A stretch of 64,000 bases of DNA from an uncultured Verrucomicrobiales bacterium (GCA_913058215.1 CAJXQE010000002.1:1-64000), one strand, 5' to 3'; positions 36,731-46,289 are shown, numbered from the stretch's first letter. A program made the numbers and translations. Notes: generated from the sequence alone by a model not told the origin.

Positions 36731-39700
36731 CTACCTGTTCAGGATGAGCAAACCCGAGTATCCATTCGGGACGAGCACTTTGTCATTTGTGCTGGAGACA
36801 CGACCGGGATTCCCCGGAGTCTGGATTCGTTTGACCAGGCGGGGATTTTCAAGGTCGCTGATGTCTACCACTGTCAGAATTCCTGATGCCCGGTGGGCGG
36901 CGTAAAGGGTATTCCCGGATACGGTGGGAACTCCGAGGTGGTCACGAATCCCTTCAATCTGGTGCGGCGGAAGCTCCTTCACGGGGCGTGTTTCCTCTAG
37001 ATCCAGTAGCAGAAATCCTCCTCGAACAGTTGCGAGAGTCTTTCCCTGAAAGATCGTCATCCCATTGGAGGACCCGGTTCTCTCGGGGTAGTTGTTTCCG
37101 CTGAAAACCGGAGCCGGACTTGCCAGAAGATCAAACCAGTGGAAGCCGGAGACATGCCAGAAAACGCATGCATATCGATCGTCGATCTGCCCCCGCATCA
37201 TTTGATCTCCGTAAAGCAAACCGTGCCGGGCATCTTTTAAAACCTGTCGGGGAGACACGGGATCCGAGACATCCACGATATAAAATTGATTGGCCCCGAC
37301 TTGCAACATCGCATGAACCCCGTCCTTCGAAATCTCGACCTGACGGATAGCCTTTCCCGGTACCTCGAAACGCGAAATTGCTTTCAGATTCTCTCCCTCC
37401 TCAGGGATCTCCAAAATAGTCAAGCCGCCGGCACTTTCGGCTACAAAAATATGCTTGTCCGATACGCTGACGTCTGTGGCGAAACCAGTCGTCGGGTATT
37501 TGGAAATCGGGAATGGCTCTTCTGCAAAATCGACAAGGTGAACTCCTGCGCTTCCGCATGCGACCACGGCGACCGAGTCGGAAAGGAGTTCGGCGGCGTA
37601 AACCTGCGCTCCCGGCCTGTATGCTTTCCACAGTTCGTCCCCGCGCGGTTCGGGGGCCTCTTTCAGAACAGGAGCTTTGCCGGGATCTTCATCGGCCAGC
37701 GCGGCCATGTCCTTTGCTTGAATTACATGGAGATCAGTGAAGCCTCCTGCGAGAAATACGCGGTCCTTTGCCAAGGCCAGTCCTCCAACGAATCCGTTCG
37801 TTTTTCGGGATTCTACGAGAGGCAACTGATGGCGGCCTGCAAAGCGAAGGTTTTCCGGGTCGCGGATATCGACGACAAACAATCCGTTGTAGGTGTCGGC
37901 GACGAAGGCGTGACCGTTGGAGATAGTGACGCTCCACATATCATTTCCGATTTCGTAGAGAGGCGGAAATTTGATACGCGAAACATACTTCGGGTTTCCA
38001 GGATCGGAGAGATCAAACACTTCCAGCCCATGCCCTTTCCCAAATCCGGGATCACCCGGGTTTTTGCGGGGCCGTTCGCCGGAATGATGACCGGTGGCAG
38101 CGTAGAGGAAGTTGCCGGAGACTGCGACGCCGTCTCCGTAACCATCGAGGGGAACCTTTGAAAGGATTTCCGGGAAATAGGGGTCTTGAATGTCGACAGA
38201 TACCACCTCGGAACTGGCCCAGACTCCGGCATAGAGTATTCCGTTCCGGGAAGTGACGGATTGAGCCTCACCGGTCCGAACCGTGCTGAGGTGTCGCGGA
38301 TTTTCGGGATCCGAGACATCCACCAATTCCACACCGTAATGCCTGCAGGCCACAAATAGAATATCCCCGGAGATAGCGACGCCGGTGGCGAACTCGACCG
38401 TGTCGTAATGATTCAGAAGGCGCGGTTTTTCAGGATCAGTCGCATCAATAATGAAAAGGCCATCCTGTCGGGAAGTCACATAAGCGACGCCGTCTTTGAC
38501 CACGATCTGGCGAACGCTGCCGAGTCCGGAAAGTTTTCCCAATACTGCAGGCTGGTCCGTGTTTGATATGTCCAAAATGTGTAAAGCTCCCTGACCGATT
38601 GCGAAGGCATGTTGGTTTTCAATTGCCACATCCATGACGGGCCCGATGCCTGCTACATCGATTTGAGGAAGGCTGGGGCCAAAGGTCTCCGCCGATGGTT
38701 TCTCATCCTTGAAATGCCGGGCATAGAGATGAAGACCAACGACCGAGAACAGATAGTGGGTTTCCCCGGCCGATATATTCTTAAGATCCACCGAGGTCAG
38801 CATGTCCCAGGAATGAAGCGCGTTGCTGTCGATCAAATCCGGACTCTCGCTGAGCAAGGCCATGTGAAACCCACCTAGCGGAAATCTCACGTGAGCCAGT
38901 GCGGCGAGACCGGCATGATCCTGCTCAAGTATTTCCGTCTTGAATGATTTCCATGCAGGGAGAGCCCCTTTTAAATTCGGGCCTCCCCAGGAAAAGGCCT
39001 CTTCGACTTCCTTCCACACTTCTGCGCTGTGAAATTTTCGGTAAAATTCACCGGGGAATTCCCGGGACAGTTGCATATTCACCGATTGTTTCAGTAAGCC
39101 GCCAATTACTTTTCTTCGCTCAGGATTCGTTTCCAGTTGATACCAGGCATGGACCCGAAAGGCATTTTGATTCGCATAGATCGGATGACCATTGATCTTC
39201 ACTTGGGGACCCGGTTTGACCTGCTCCCAGCGTTTCCCTTCGTTTTCAGTTAGAAAGGTTTCGTAAAGTTCGCTCCAATGATCATCACCCGTCCCTTGGT
39301 GAAGAGCGAGAACTGAGGGGAGAAGGATGGAGGCATGACTGGAATTGAATCCTTTCCAGGAAAACCCCACATGAGCCTGAGTCTTTCCATCGGCGCGGAC
39401 GATTGACCAGTCGTGTCTTTCGAGGCGCCGCCCGACTTTTCCAAGCGATTCCCGAATCCACGCTTTGTCTGCTTCCGTTGCCAGTTTGGATTTGGAAAAG
39501 AGCGCCAGGCTGATGATGTAGGTCGTGTGCTGATCCATCGAAGAATCATCGAAGTAGGCGGATGGATCGTCCGGATGAGGCCCTCGCGGAACCAGTCCTG
39601 ACAGCTCCGGCTTCCCTGCTTTTGGATGTGTTTCCGGAAGGGAGCCTATCCATTTCAGCGCTTCGAAATGAATGCGAATCTGTTTCTCCAGAAATGGATC

Positions 39701-40045
39701 GGGACGGGACGTGTGAGCATCTAACAAGGCCACCAGCATGTGCCCCGTGTGTAAAACCGTGTCAGCGACTCGAGATCCATAGCCCCAGGGTTTAGGCTTC
39801 TCAGCGAGAATATCAGCAGGGGAAGTCCAAGAGCCTCTTCCCGAAAGTCGGGAGCCGTAGAGAACGCCAGTCTCCGGATGCTGAAATTCCCGGAAGTATT
39901 CCCGCGCGAGTGAGAATATATGTTCCGTGATTTCGTCATCTGAAACCGATTTATAATTCGAAGTTTGCGCAGTGCCCCGGGCAGCGAATAGTGTGATGAT
40001 GCAAGCAGTGGCTGCGAGAACGCGAGGCAATGAAATCATGCGCAT
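36731..40045 (-). CDS. 1104-aa exported protein: helical barrel-like domain plus about eleven LVIVD repeats
   Basis: A Sec signal (MRMISLPRVLAATACIITLFAARGTAQ) precedes two parts. Residues about 35-470 are helix-rich with conserved-looking aromatic and acidic residues (YFREFQHPETGVLYGS, FDDSSMDQHTTYIISLALFS, HVGFSWKGFNSSHAS), resembling an (alpha/alpha)6 barrel of glycosidase or lyase type. From about 485 on there are some eleven LVIVD-type repeats (GLFIIDATDPEKPRLL, GVELVDVSDPENPRHL, GLEVFDLSDPGNPKYV, FYIVDVSDPVSPRQVL), enough for one or two beta-propellers. It diverges from the cassette at 40169 and leads an operon with the cassette at 34215. Function unknown. Confidence 0.85.
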   Translation of the reverse strand: MRMISLPRVLAATACIITLFAARGTAQTSNYKSVSDDEITEHIFSLAREYFREFQHPETGVLYGSRLSGRGSWTSPADILAEKPKPWGYGSRVADTVLHTGHMLVALLDAHTSRPDPFLEKQIRIHFEALKWIGSLPETHPKAGKPELSGLVPRGPHPDDPSAYFDDSSMDQHTTYIISLALFSKSKLATEADKAWIRESLGKVGRRLERHDWSIVRADGKTQAHVGFSWKGFNSSHASILLPSVLALHQGTGDDHWSELYETFLTENEGKRWEQVKPGPQVKINGHPIYANQNAFRVHAWYQLETNPERRKVIGGLLKQSVNMQLSREFPGEFYRKFHSAEVWKEVEEAFSWGGPNLKGALPAWKSFKTEILEQDHAGLAALAHVRFPLGGFHMALLSESPDLIDSNALHSWDMLTSVDLKNISAGETHYLFSVVGLHLYARHFKDEKPSAETFGPSLPQIDVAGIGPVMDVAIENQHAFAIGQGALHILDISNTDQPAVLGKLSGLGSVRQIVVKDGVAYVTSRQDGLFIIDATDPEKPRLLNHYDTVEFATGVAISGDILFVACRHYGVELVDVSDPENPRHLSTVRTGEAQSVTSRNGILYAGVWASSEVVSVDIQDPYFPEILSKVPLDGYGDGVAVSGNFLYAATGHHSGERPRKNPGDPGFGKGHGLEVFDLSDPGNPKYVSRIKFPPLYEIGNDMWSVTISNGHAFVADTYNGLFVVDIRDPENLRFAGRHQLPLVESRKTNGFVGGLALAKDRVFLAGGFTDLHVIQAKDMAALADEDPGKAPVLKEAPEPRGDELWKAYRPGAQVYAAELLSDSVAVVACGSAGVHLVDFAEEPFPISKYPTTGFATDVSVSDKHIFVAESAGGLTILEIPEEGENLKAISRFEVPGKAIRQVEISKDGVHAMLQVGANQFYIVDVSDPVSPRQVLKDARHGLLYGDQMMRGQIDDRYACVFWHVSGFHWFDLLASPAPVFSGNNYPERTGSSNGMTIFQGKTLATVRGGFLLLDLEETRPVKELPPHQIEGIRDHLGVPTVSGNTLYAAHRASGILTVVDISDLENPRLVKRIQTPGNPGRVSSTNDKVLVPNGYSGLLILNR

Positions 40046-40054
40046 AATTCAAGG

Positions 40055-40075
40055 CTTGCAGCATGGTGCTACAAG
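40055..40075. promoter_or_regulatory. Imperfect dyad in divergent region of the mirror locus
   Basis: CTTG-C-AGCA-TGG-TGCT-A-CAAG forms an eight-pair dyad with one mismatch, 10-30 bases upstream of the LVIVD-gene start on the minus strand, in the 123-base divergent region shared with the DUF1549 gene. It could be an operator or a leader hairpin over the minus-strand ribosome site. Confidence 0.4.
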
Positions 40076-40168
40076 GGACGGGATCCAGTCGAAGTGGGAT
40101 GGCATTTCCCTGATATGGCCCGCAGACGCGCCGTTGTAAGTCAAAGACTCACTAGTATTCTTGTGTCC

Positions 40169-42742
40169 GTGAATCGCCTGTTTACCATCATGGGAGCTGT
40201 CCTCTGGATTTCGTCCAGTTGTCTTCTGGCGACCCCGGCTAACAAGAAGGCTTTCGAGAAATACTTTGGCCCCACTCTTTCGAAGGAGTTGAAGAGTTGC
40301 GCAGTCTGTCACGTGAAGGCTGAGGCTCACGGAGCGGAGTCGTTGAAAGAGTTTCCCCACAATCCTTTTGGTAAGAAGGTCGCGGCGCTTGATGGAAAAA
40401 TCGCTGAGCGTTTCGACACGGTGTTTAAGGACGCAGGTCTACTCGACAAGGTGCTCTCCGGAAGGTTCCCTGCGAGTAAAGAGGGTGCAATCGATGACCC
40501 GGGACTCTTGGATCAGAAGCGCGCGGAGTTTGCGGAATTCCGGAATCGATATCCGTGGAGGCCCTACGAACAGGTGAAGAAACCAAAGCCTCCGGAAATC
40601 GAAGATACTGATTGGGCCGGGAGCGAGATCGATCAATTTATTCTGGCGGAACACCAACGCCTGGGCCTTTCGAAGCGGCCTGAGGTTTCACCGGAACTCT
40701 GGTTGCGCCGGGTGACCGTGGACTTAACCGGGCTGGTTCCGACAGTCGAAGAGATTCGGGCATTTCAAAAGGATCCCAATTACGAAGCCAAAGTCGACGA
40801 GCTTCTTGCGAGCCCGCGCTATGGGGAAAGATGGGGGAGGCACTACATGGATGTTTGGCGTTATGCCGACTGGAGCGGATACAAAGGGGCGCTTCGGTCG
40901 AGCGCCAGGCACATCTGGCACTGGAGGGACTGGATCGTTGAATCTCTAAATGCCGACAAAGGATATGATCAGATGATTCTGGAAATGTTTGCTGCGGATG
41001 AGTTGTATCCTGAGGATGACAAAAAACTGCGGGCCACCGGCTATCTTGCGCGGAACTTTCACACTGATCACAATCAGTGGATGGATGATGTGGTGACCCA
41101 TACATCCCAGGCTTTTCTTGGTGTAACGATGGGGTGCTCCAAATGTCATGATCACATGTATGATCCGTTTCCTCAGACGGACTACTTTGCGATGCGAGCA
41201 GTCTTTGAGCCATACCGGGTCCGGACCGACCGTGTTCCGGGTGAGTTGGATGTCATGAAAGCGGGGATGCCGCGTGTTTACGATGTCAGTCTGACTTCCA
41301 AAACGCTTCTCCTTGACGGTGGAGATGAACGTTTCCCTTTAAAGGATCGACCGATTCCTCCCGGGGTGCCTGCAGCCCTTGGCGGGGAACTTGCTATCAA
41401 AGAAATTCCATTGCCGGAACGGGCAGCTGAACCCTGGAAGCGTGAGTTTGTGAGGAGTGAATTGATGGCGGTACGTGATGCCGATTTGAAAAAGGCGGAA
41501 GCGGCTCTGGCAAAGGTGCCAAAAGATGGAGACGCGAAGAAGTTAGAGGAGGTCCAGTTTCAAGTTGCCGCGATGAAGTTGAAGAAGTCAGCACTTGAGG
41601 CGGAGTTCGCGGTTGAGGAAATCGAAAAGACTGACAAGGAGTGGAAGTCAAAGGCGGAGACGACTTTTGAAACTCAGCGCAAGGCACAGGAAGCGGAAGC
41701 AAAATGGAAAGAAGCAGCGGCTTTGAATGCTAAATCAAAGTCCAAGGCGGACCTTGTCGCAGCTAAAGAGAAGAAAGATGCGAAGGCCATCGCCTCTGCA
41801 ACTGCTGCTGGAAAAGTGGCGACAAAATTGAGCTCAGCAGCCACCAAGTTGGTAGCGGACGCCAAAAAGAAAATGGCGGAGAAACTTTCCACCAAATATG
41901 CGCTGCGCGATAAGGTGTATCTAAAGGCTTCATCCGGGCGCAGGGCCGCTTTTGCGCGCTGGATTGCAGACAAGAAGAATCCTTTGACTGCCCGGGTGGC
42001 GGCGAATCATATTTGGCTCCGGCATTTTGAGCATGGACTTGTCCCGACAGTGAATGAATTTGGTGCGAATGGCAGAGAGCCAACTCATCCGGCTCTGTTG
42101 GACTGGCTGGCTGCGGAATTGATGGAATCTGATTGGAGTCTAAAATCTCTTCACAAGGAGATTGTGCTCAGTGCGACGTATCGGATGGAAAGCACCCCGG
42201 ATTCTTCGAATTTGGCGATCGACCCGGATAACAAGTATCTTTGGCGGATGCCAACCCGACGAATGGAAGGGGAGATTGTAAGAGACAATCTTCTCTGGGT
42301 CGCGGGACGATTGGATACCGAAATGGGAGGACCCGATATTCCTAATAATCAGGCACAGACATCTACGAGGCGATCCATTTATTTGCGGCATGCTCATGAG
42401 AAGTTGGTCGAGTTTGTTCAGATTTTTGACGGTCCAAAAGTCAGCGAATGTTATTCGCGTGAAGAGAGCATCCAGCCTCATCAGGCACTGGCGATGCACA
42501 ACAGTTTATTAACTCGCAATGCAGCGAAAGACTTGGCTGCCGATCTGGAATCGAAAGTGAAAGGGGATGGGGAACTGATGATCAACGAAAGTTATCTTCG
42601 ATTACTGGGGCGAGTTCCCCGGAGTGAGGAGAAAGAGCTTTGTCTGGAATTTCTGACGAAACCGGGCAGTGATCCCAAACGAAACAGGGAGCGTCTCTTG
42701 ACCGTGTTGCTGAACCATCACGAGTTCGTTACGGTGCGATAG
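40169..42742 (+). CDS. Cytochrome-like + DUF1549 + DUF1553 protein with coiled-coil insert
   Basis: An 857-aa protein from GTG 40169, chosen because it gives a basic-hydrophobic signal (NRLFTIMGAVLWISSSCLLATPA); the ATG at 40190 is an alternative. Heme motif CAVCH is at 44-48. DUF1549 (about 147-350) contains SEIDQFILAEHQRLGL, VTVDLTGLVPT and a second CxxCH (CSKCHDHMYDPF). A Lys/Ala/Glu-rich segment at about 430-577 looks like a long coiled coil, unusual for the family. DUF1553 (about 587-810) has NPLTARVAANHIWLRHF. It pairs with the DUF1501 gene 15 bases downstream. Confidence 0.93.
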   Translation: MNRLFTIMGAVLWISSSCLLATPANKKAFEKYFGPTLSKELKSCAVCHVKAEAHGAESLKEFPHNPFGKKVAALDGKIAERFDTVFKDAGLLDKVLSGRFPASKEGAIDDPGLLDQKRAEFAEFRNRYPWRPYEQVKKPKPPEIEDTDWAGSEIDQFILAEHQRLGLSKRPEVSPELWLRRVTVDLTGLVPTVEEIRAFQKDPNYEAKVDELLASPRYGERWGRHYMDVWRYADWSGYKGALRSSARHIWHWRDWIVESLNADKGYDQMILEMFAADELYPEDDKKLRATGYLARNFHTDHNQWMDDVVTHTSQAFLGVTMGCSKCHDHMYDPFPQTDYFAMRAVFEPYRVRTDRVPGELDVMKAGMPRVYDVSLTSKTLLLDGGDERFPLKDRPIPPGVPAALGGELAIKEIPLPERAAEPWKREFVRSELMAVRDADLKKAEAALAKVPKDGDAKKLEEVQFQVAAMKLKKSALEAEFAVEEIEKTDKEWKSKAETTFETQRKAQEAEAKWKEAAALNAKSKSKADLVAAKEKKDAKAIASATAAGKVATKLSSAATKLVADAKKKMAEKLSTKYALRDKVYLKASSGRRAAFARWIADKKNPLTARVAANHIWLRHFEHGLVPTVNEFGANGREPTHPALLDWLAAELMESDWSLKSLHKEIVLSATYRMESTPDSSNLAIDPDNKYLWRMPTRRMEGEIVRDNLLWVAGRLDTEMGGPDIPNNQAQTSTRRSIYLRHAHEKLVEFVQIFDGPKVSECYSREESIQPHQALAMHNSLLTRNAAKDLAADLESKVKGDGELMINESYLRLLGRVPRSEEKELCLEFLTKPGSDPKRNRERLLTVLLNHHEFVTVR

Positions 42743-42757
42743 ACTTGGAGTGTTAGT

Positions 42758-44236
42758 ATGAATTCGAATCCTTTTCAATCGCGCCGAACGTTTCTGGGAG
42801 ACACCGGAATGGGAATGACGGGAATGGCCCTGTCGGCAATGTTGTTCCGGGACGGGAAGGCAGCTTCCAAAGAAGGCGTGAGGCTGGATGCAGAGCCGCA
42901 GTTCGCAGCTAAGGCGAAGTCTGTAATCTGGATTTTTAACATCGGTGGAGTCTCGCACCTGGAAAGCTTTGATCCCAAGCCGATGCTCAACAAGTATGCG
43001 GGGATGTCGATTGATGAGACTCCCTACGCGGAGGCTTTGGCGCCGGAGAAAATTAACGGGATTCTTCTCGATCCGAGCAAGGCTAAGCGGGAGGTGTTTA
43101 AGAAAATTCTACCTTTGCAAACGGGCTACAAGAAGTATGGCAAAAGCGGGATCGAAGTAAGTGACTGGTTTCCTCACATGGGTGGCGTCGCAGATGAACT
43201 TTGCGTTGCGCGCGGTATGTGGACCATCGATAACAATCACGGAGCGCAGTTGACCTATCACACCGGGCGAAAAATCACGGAAGGCGCTTTTCCCACGATC
43301 GGCTCATGGGTGAGTTACGGCCTGGGGACTTTGAACAAGAATCTGCCGGAGTTTGTTGTCCTGGGAAATCCGAGTGCGGACTGTTGTGGTGCGGCATGGA
43401 CTCATGGAGCGAGTTATCTTGGTCCCCAGCATGCCGGCGTTCGGATGAAAGTGGATCCAAAGAATCCTCTCAGTTTCGTGAGACCTTCGGATGAAGATCT
43501 GACGCCGGAAGAGCAGAAGGAGAATTTCGGCTTGCTCGGAAAACTTAACCGGATCTCAGGGATCGACTATCCGGATGACGCAAAACTCAAGGCGAGAATT
43601 AAGAGTTACGAGCTGGCCTTTGAAATGCAGACGGCTGTTCCCGAGGTGATGGACCTCGAGAAGGAGCATCCGGAAATTCGCAAGATGTATGGTCTTGAAG
43701 ATTCGGCTACAAAACCTTTTGCCGAGAAATGTCTGGCTGCAAGGAGGCTCGTCGAACGCGGAGTTCGCTTCGTTCAAATCTTTCACGGTTACACCGGCAA
43801 CGCTGGCGGATGGGATTCGCACCGGGAGATCAAAAAGAATCACACCTTGAGATCGAAACAGGTAGATCAGCCTGTTGCCGCATTGATACAGGATTTGAGA
43901 TTAAGAGGATTGCTCGATGATACTTTAGTCGTCTGGGGAAGTGAGTTTGGCCGGACTCCCGGTGCTGACATGCGCGGGAATAAAGTTGGCGACGGACGGG
44001 ACCATCATCCTCATGGTTTCAATGTGGTGATGGCAGGAGGCGGAACGAAAAAGGGATTCGTCTACGGGGCTACTGATGAACTGGGTTTCCATGCGGTAGA
44101 GAAGCGTCATTACGTGACGGACCTGCATGCGACAGTCCTGCACCAGATGGGAATCAATCCCACGACGATGGAGGTTCCCGGGAGGAAGCGGCTGGAACGC
44201 GACTTCGGGGAAGTGATGCACGGAGCACTCGCTTGA
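42758..44236 (+). CDS. DUF1501 protein, Tat-exported
   Basis: A 492-aa DUF1501 protein with a twin-arginine signal (SRRTFLGDTGMGMTGMALSA). Motifs are SVIWIFNIGGVSHLESFDPKP, GWDSHREIKKNH, SEFGRTPGAD, GDGRDHHPHGFN and VMAGGGTKKG. It has a longer insertion between EFGRTP and GRDHH than the other two copies. It is the third DUF1501 partner in the window, 15 bases after its DUF1549/DUF1553 gene. It converges with a sialidase, with two hairpins between. Confidence 0.93.
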   Translation: MNSNPFQSRRTFLGDTGMGMTGMALSAMLFRDGKAASKEGVRLDAEPQFAAKAKSVIWIFNIGGVSHLESFDPKPMLNKYAGMSIDETPYAEALAPEKINGILLDPSKAKREVFKKILPLQTGYKKYGKSGIEVSDWFPHMGGVADELCVARGMWTIDNNHGAQLTYHTGRKITEGAFPTIGSWVSYGLGTLNKNLPEFVVLGNPSADCCGAAWTHGASYLGPQHAGVRMKVDPKNPLSFVRPSDEDLTPEEQKENFGLLGKLNRISGIDYPDDAKLKARIKSYELAFEMQTAVPEVMDLEKEHPEIRKMYGLEDSATKPFAEKCLAARRLVERGVRFVQIFHGYTGNAGGWDSHREIKKNHTLRSKQVDQPVAALIQDLRLRGLLDDTLVVWGSEFGRTPGADMRGNKVGDGRDHHPHGFNVVMAGGGTKKGFVYGATDELGFHAVEKRHYVTDLHATVLHQMGINPTTMEVPGRKRLERDFGEVMHGALA

Positions 44237-44244
44237 CGTTCACG

Positions 44245-44296
44245 GACCTTTGTTCAGGTCGGTGGTCGCCGCAGGAAGCGCTGTCTTTTCGCTTCC
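44245..44296. terminator. Tandem hairpins between convergent genes
   Basis: GACCT-N6-AGGTC (44245-44260) and GGAAGCG-N9-CGCTTCC (44274-44296) are two perfect stems in the 60-base gap between the DUF1501 and sialidase stops. A TTTT lies shortly after the second stem on the plus strand. A two-way terminator is the likely role. Confidence 0.5.
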
Positions 44297-45397
44297 CTAC
44301 TTTTCCGGTGCTTCCCAGACACTGACACCCATATGATAGCCAGTGTGCTGAGGGGACTCCTTCGAATACCACGCGGTAGCAATTTTTCCGCTCGGTAACT
44401 GGACACTGGAAGGGTAACCGCAGTCGCCGCCGTCGATAGTGCGGGCGAGACGGACAGGCGTACCCCAGGTCTTCCCTTCATCCTTGCTGAATTTTGCACA
44501 GACTCCGCGTCCGCCATCGACCCGAACCCCGTAAGCTAGAAGCAGTCGATTGTCCTTGAGCCGAATGATTTGCCCATTGATTTCGTTCCGTTTCGTAACG
44601 GGAACCGGCTGTTCCCAGGTAAGTCCATTGTCTGAACTCCGAATCAATTCCATTTTATCGATTCTGGCGGCAGCGAGCCAATCTTTTCCGCCAAGATAGA
44701 AGAGGGCGGTTTCGTTGTGCCTCTCACCGATGACAGAGACCGTTTCCCAGGTCTTTCCGTCGTCCAGACTTTTCAAATGCCATGAACGCCAGCCGTCAGT
44801 CTTGAATGATTGAGTCGGGTCTTTGAATTTTCCATGGTAACAGGAAACATGAAGAGCTCCATCTTCTCCGGCCCAGATGTCGCCGAAGGGGATGTATTCA
44901 CACCAGCCACTTTCTGGAGCAGGAAACTGCTCACGTTTGTCCCATGTCTTTCCACCGTCGGAGGAGCGCAAGACCCAGCTGCGGATGACTGCGTCGCGAA
45001 AGGCATCTTGCTTCGGCCGTTCCGTTTGTTTGATATCGGTCCATCCGGAGCAGAGCACTACTAAATCCCCGTTCGCAGCGAGGCCTGCTGCGTGATTCAT
45101 TCGGATCGTGTCAGGATCGTGTTGGGTGATTGTGCTGCGTTTGGTCCACTCGATACCGTCCGTGCTGGCGTAACAATCGATGTCGGCTTCCTGTTGGCCG
45201 TGACTTGGCCTGTTGTGGAAAATTGCGATGATCGTTCCATCACGTAGCAAGGTAAGGTTGGGCCAGGCACAAACCTCTTTTACAGCAACGACGTGTTGAA
45301 TCACAGCAGGATCAGGCGCGTCTTTTGATTCCGTTGCCTGAATCGGAGAATGGCAAAAGGCGATGAAGCTTACCAAGGATATGACGAGAGGTTTCAT
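44297..45397 (-). CDS. Exported BNR-repeat sialidase-family protein
   Basis: A 366-aa protein with a Sec signal (MKPLVISLVSFIAFCHSPIQA). Four Asp-box motifs mark the six-bladed sialidase fold: SSDGGKTW, SLDDGKTW, SSDNGLTW and SKDEGKTW. An early Arg/aromatic segment (PNLTLLRDGTIIAIFHN) matches blade one. Members hydrolyse terminal sialic acid or, in PVC bacteria, may act on other acidic glycans. It lies 13 bases before the metallophosphoesterase-like gene end, same strand, so the two probably form an operon. Confidence 0.87.
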   Translation of the reverse strand: MKPLVISLVSFIAFCHSPIQATESKDAPDPAVIQHVVAVKEVCAWPNLTLLRDGTIIAIFHNRPSHGQQEADIDCYASTDGIEWTKRSTITQHDPDTIRMNHAAGLAANGDLVVLCSGWTDIKQTERPKQDAFRDAVIRSWVLRSSDGGKTWDKREQFPAPESGWCEYIPFGDIWAGEDGALHVSCYHGKFKDPTQSFKTDGWRSWHLKSLDDGKTWETVSVIGERHNETALFYLGGKDWLAAARIDKMELIRSSDNGLTWEQPVPVTKRNEINGQIIRLKDNRLLLAYGVRVDGGRGVCAKFSKDEGKTWGTPVRLARTIDGGDCGYPSSVQLPSGKIATAWYSKESPQHTGYHMGVSVWEAPEK

Positions 45398-45410
45398 GGA
45401 TCGTTAAATG

Positions 45411-46289
45411 TCAGGGGGTAGGGATCCATTTTTGCTTATCAAGTCGGCGATCAAAGGTAAAAGGTTCTGCTGGATTGCCGGTCACGGTCACCTGGACTGG
45501 TGGGAATTTCGCGTTCAGGAGATCAATTTGCAAACGGGTGAAGTTTGTAACCGACAAATCCGGTTCATAAATCCATTTATGGCCATCAGCATGCAAATAA
45601 AGTACAGGTTTTCCGTATTTCTTTATGGGAGCCATCATCTCTTTTCGAAAGGAGGGGAACTTTACTCCGGGAGAGGCCTGGGCGAAAATCACCGTGCTGT
45701 GGCATTGACTGCCGTAGCGGGTCAGTAGGTCTGAAATCCACTCGGTATCCTGCTTTAACCTTGTCTTCCACTCCGTAGCGTCGTGCACTTTGCCGCCCAC
45801 TTTGTTGATGCCAATGAAGAGAACGTCTTGTTTAATAAAGGCGAAATTTTCAGAACGGACGGTCTGACGCTCCACCTTCCATTCGCTTCCAAGGGTCCAC
45901 TTCTCATCAAAATTCAGAAAGTGTTTTTCCCAATATCCCCAGTGTCGATCCGGGTCGACCTGATCATTCCACTCGTTGTCACCGGGAACGATAAAGGTGG
46001 GTATCTTGTTGTTTGCAGACAGGAGGTCGGCCACTCTCACATATTGAGACTCGGGCCAATCTACTTTCTTCCCGGTAACGATATCGCCACAGTGAATTAG
46101 AAAAGAACTTTTCATCTCCTCGTTTTCCAGTTTGATAAATCGTTCGAGGGCAGTTTCCGCATCAGCATTGTAGGGGCCACATCCCATCGCTGAAAAAACT
46201 ACGGGGACTGGCGAAGGTTCCTGAGCCAAACTCCGATAGGGGAATGCGACAAAGAACAAAAGAGCAATAAGGTAGAGCCGTAGTTTCAT
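45411..46289 (-). CDS. Exported metallophosphoesterase-like protein with incomplete motifs
   Basis: A 292-aa protein (signal MKLRLYLIALLFFVAFPYRSLAQ from the ATG at 46289). It keeps two calcineurin-type metal motifs, HCGDIVTG and PGDNEWND, and a late HADGHKW. The usual first D-x-H appears replaced (FSAMGCGPYN), and the final GHxH is altered. Hydrolase activity is therefore uncertain; a phosphodiesterase with one altered site or a binding protein are both possible. It is co-directional and close to the sialidase at 44297, and divergent from the heme-binding dehydrogenase gene at 46434. Confidence 0.72.
   Translation of the reverse strand: MKLRLYLIALLFFVAFPYRSLAQEPSPVPVVFSAMGCGPYNADAETALERFIKLENEEMKSSFLIHCGDIVTGKKVDWPESQYVRVADLLSANNKIPTFIVPGDNEWNDQVDPDRHWGYWEKHFLNFDEKWTLGSEWKVERQTVRSENFAFIKQDVLFIGINKVGGKVHDATEWKTRLKQDTEWISDLLTRYGSQCHSTVIFAQASPGVKFPSFRKEMMAPIKKYGKPVLYLHADGHKWIYEPDLSVTNFTRLQIDLLNAKFPPVQVTVTGNPAEPFTFDRRLDKQKWIPTP

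Noticed and set aside
37286-38161. 291-aa plus-strand open frame
   Set aside because: Antisense to the LVIVD repeats; composition follows the opposite strand and no family is seen.
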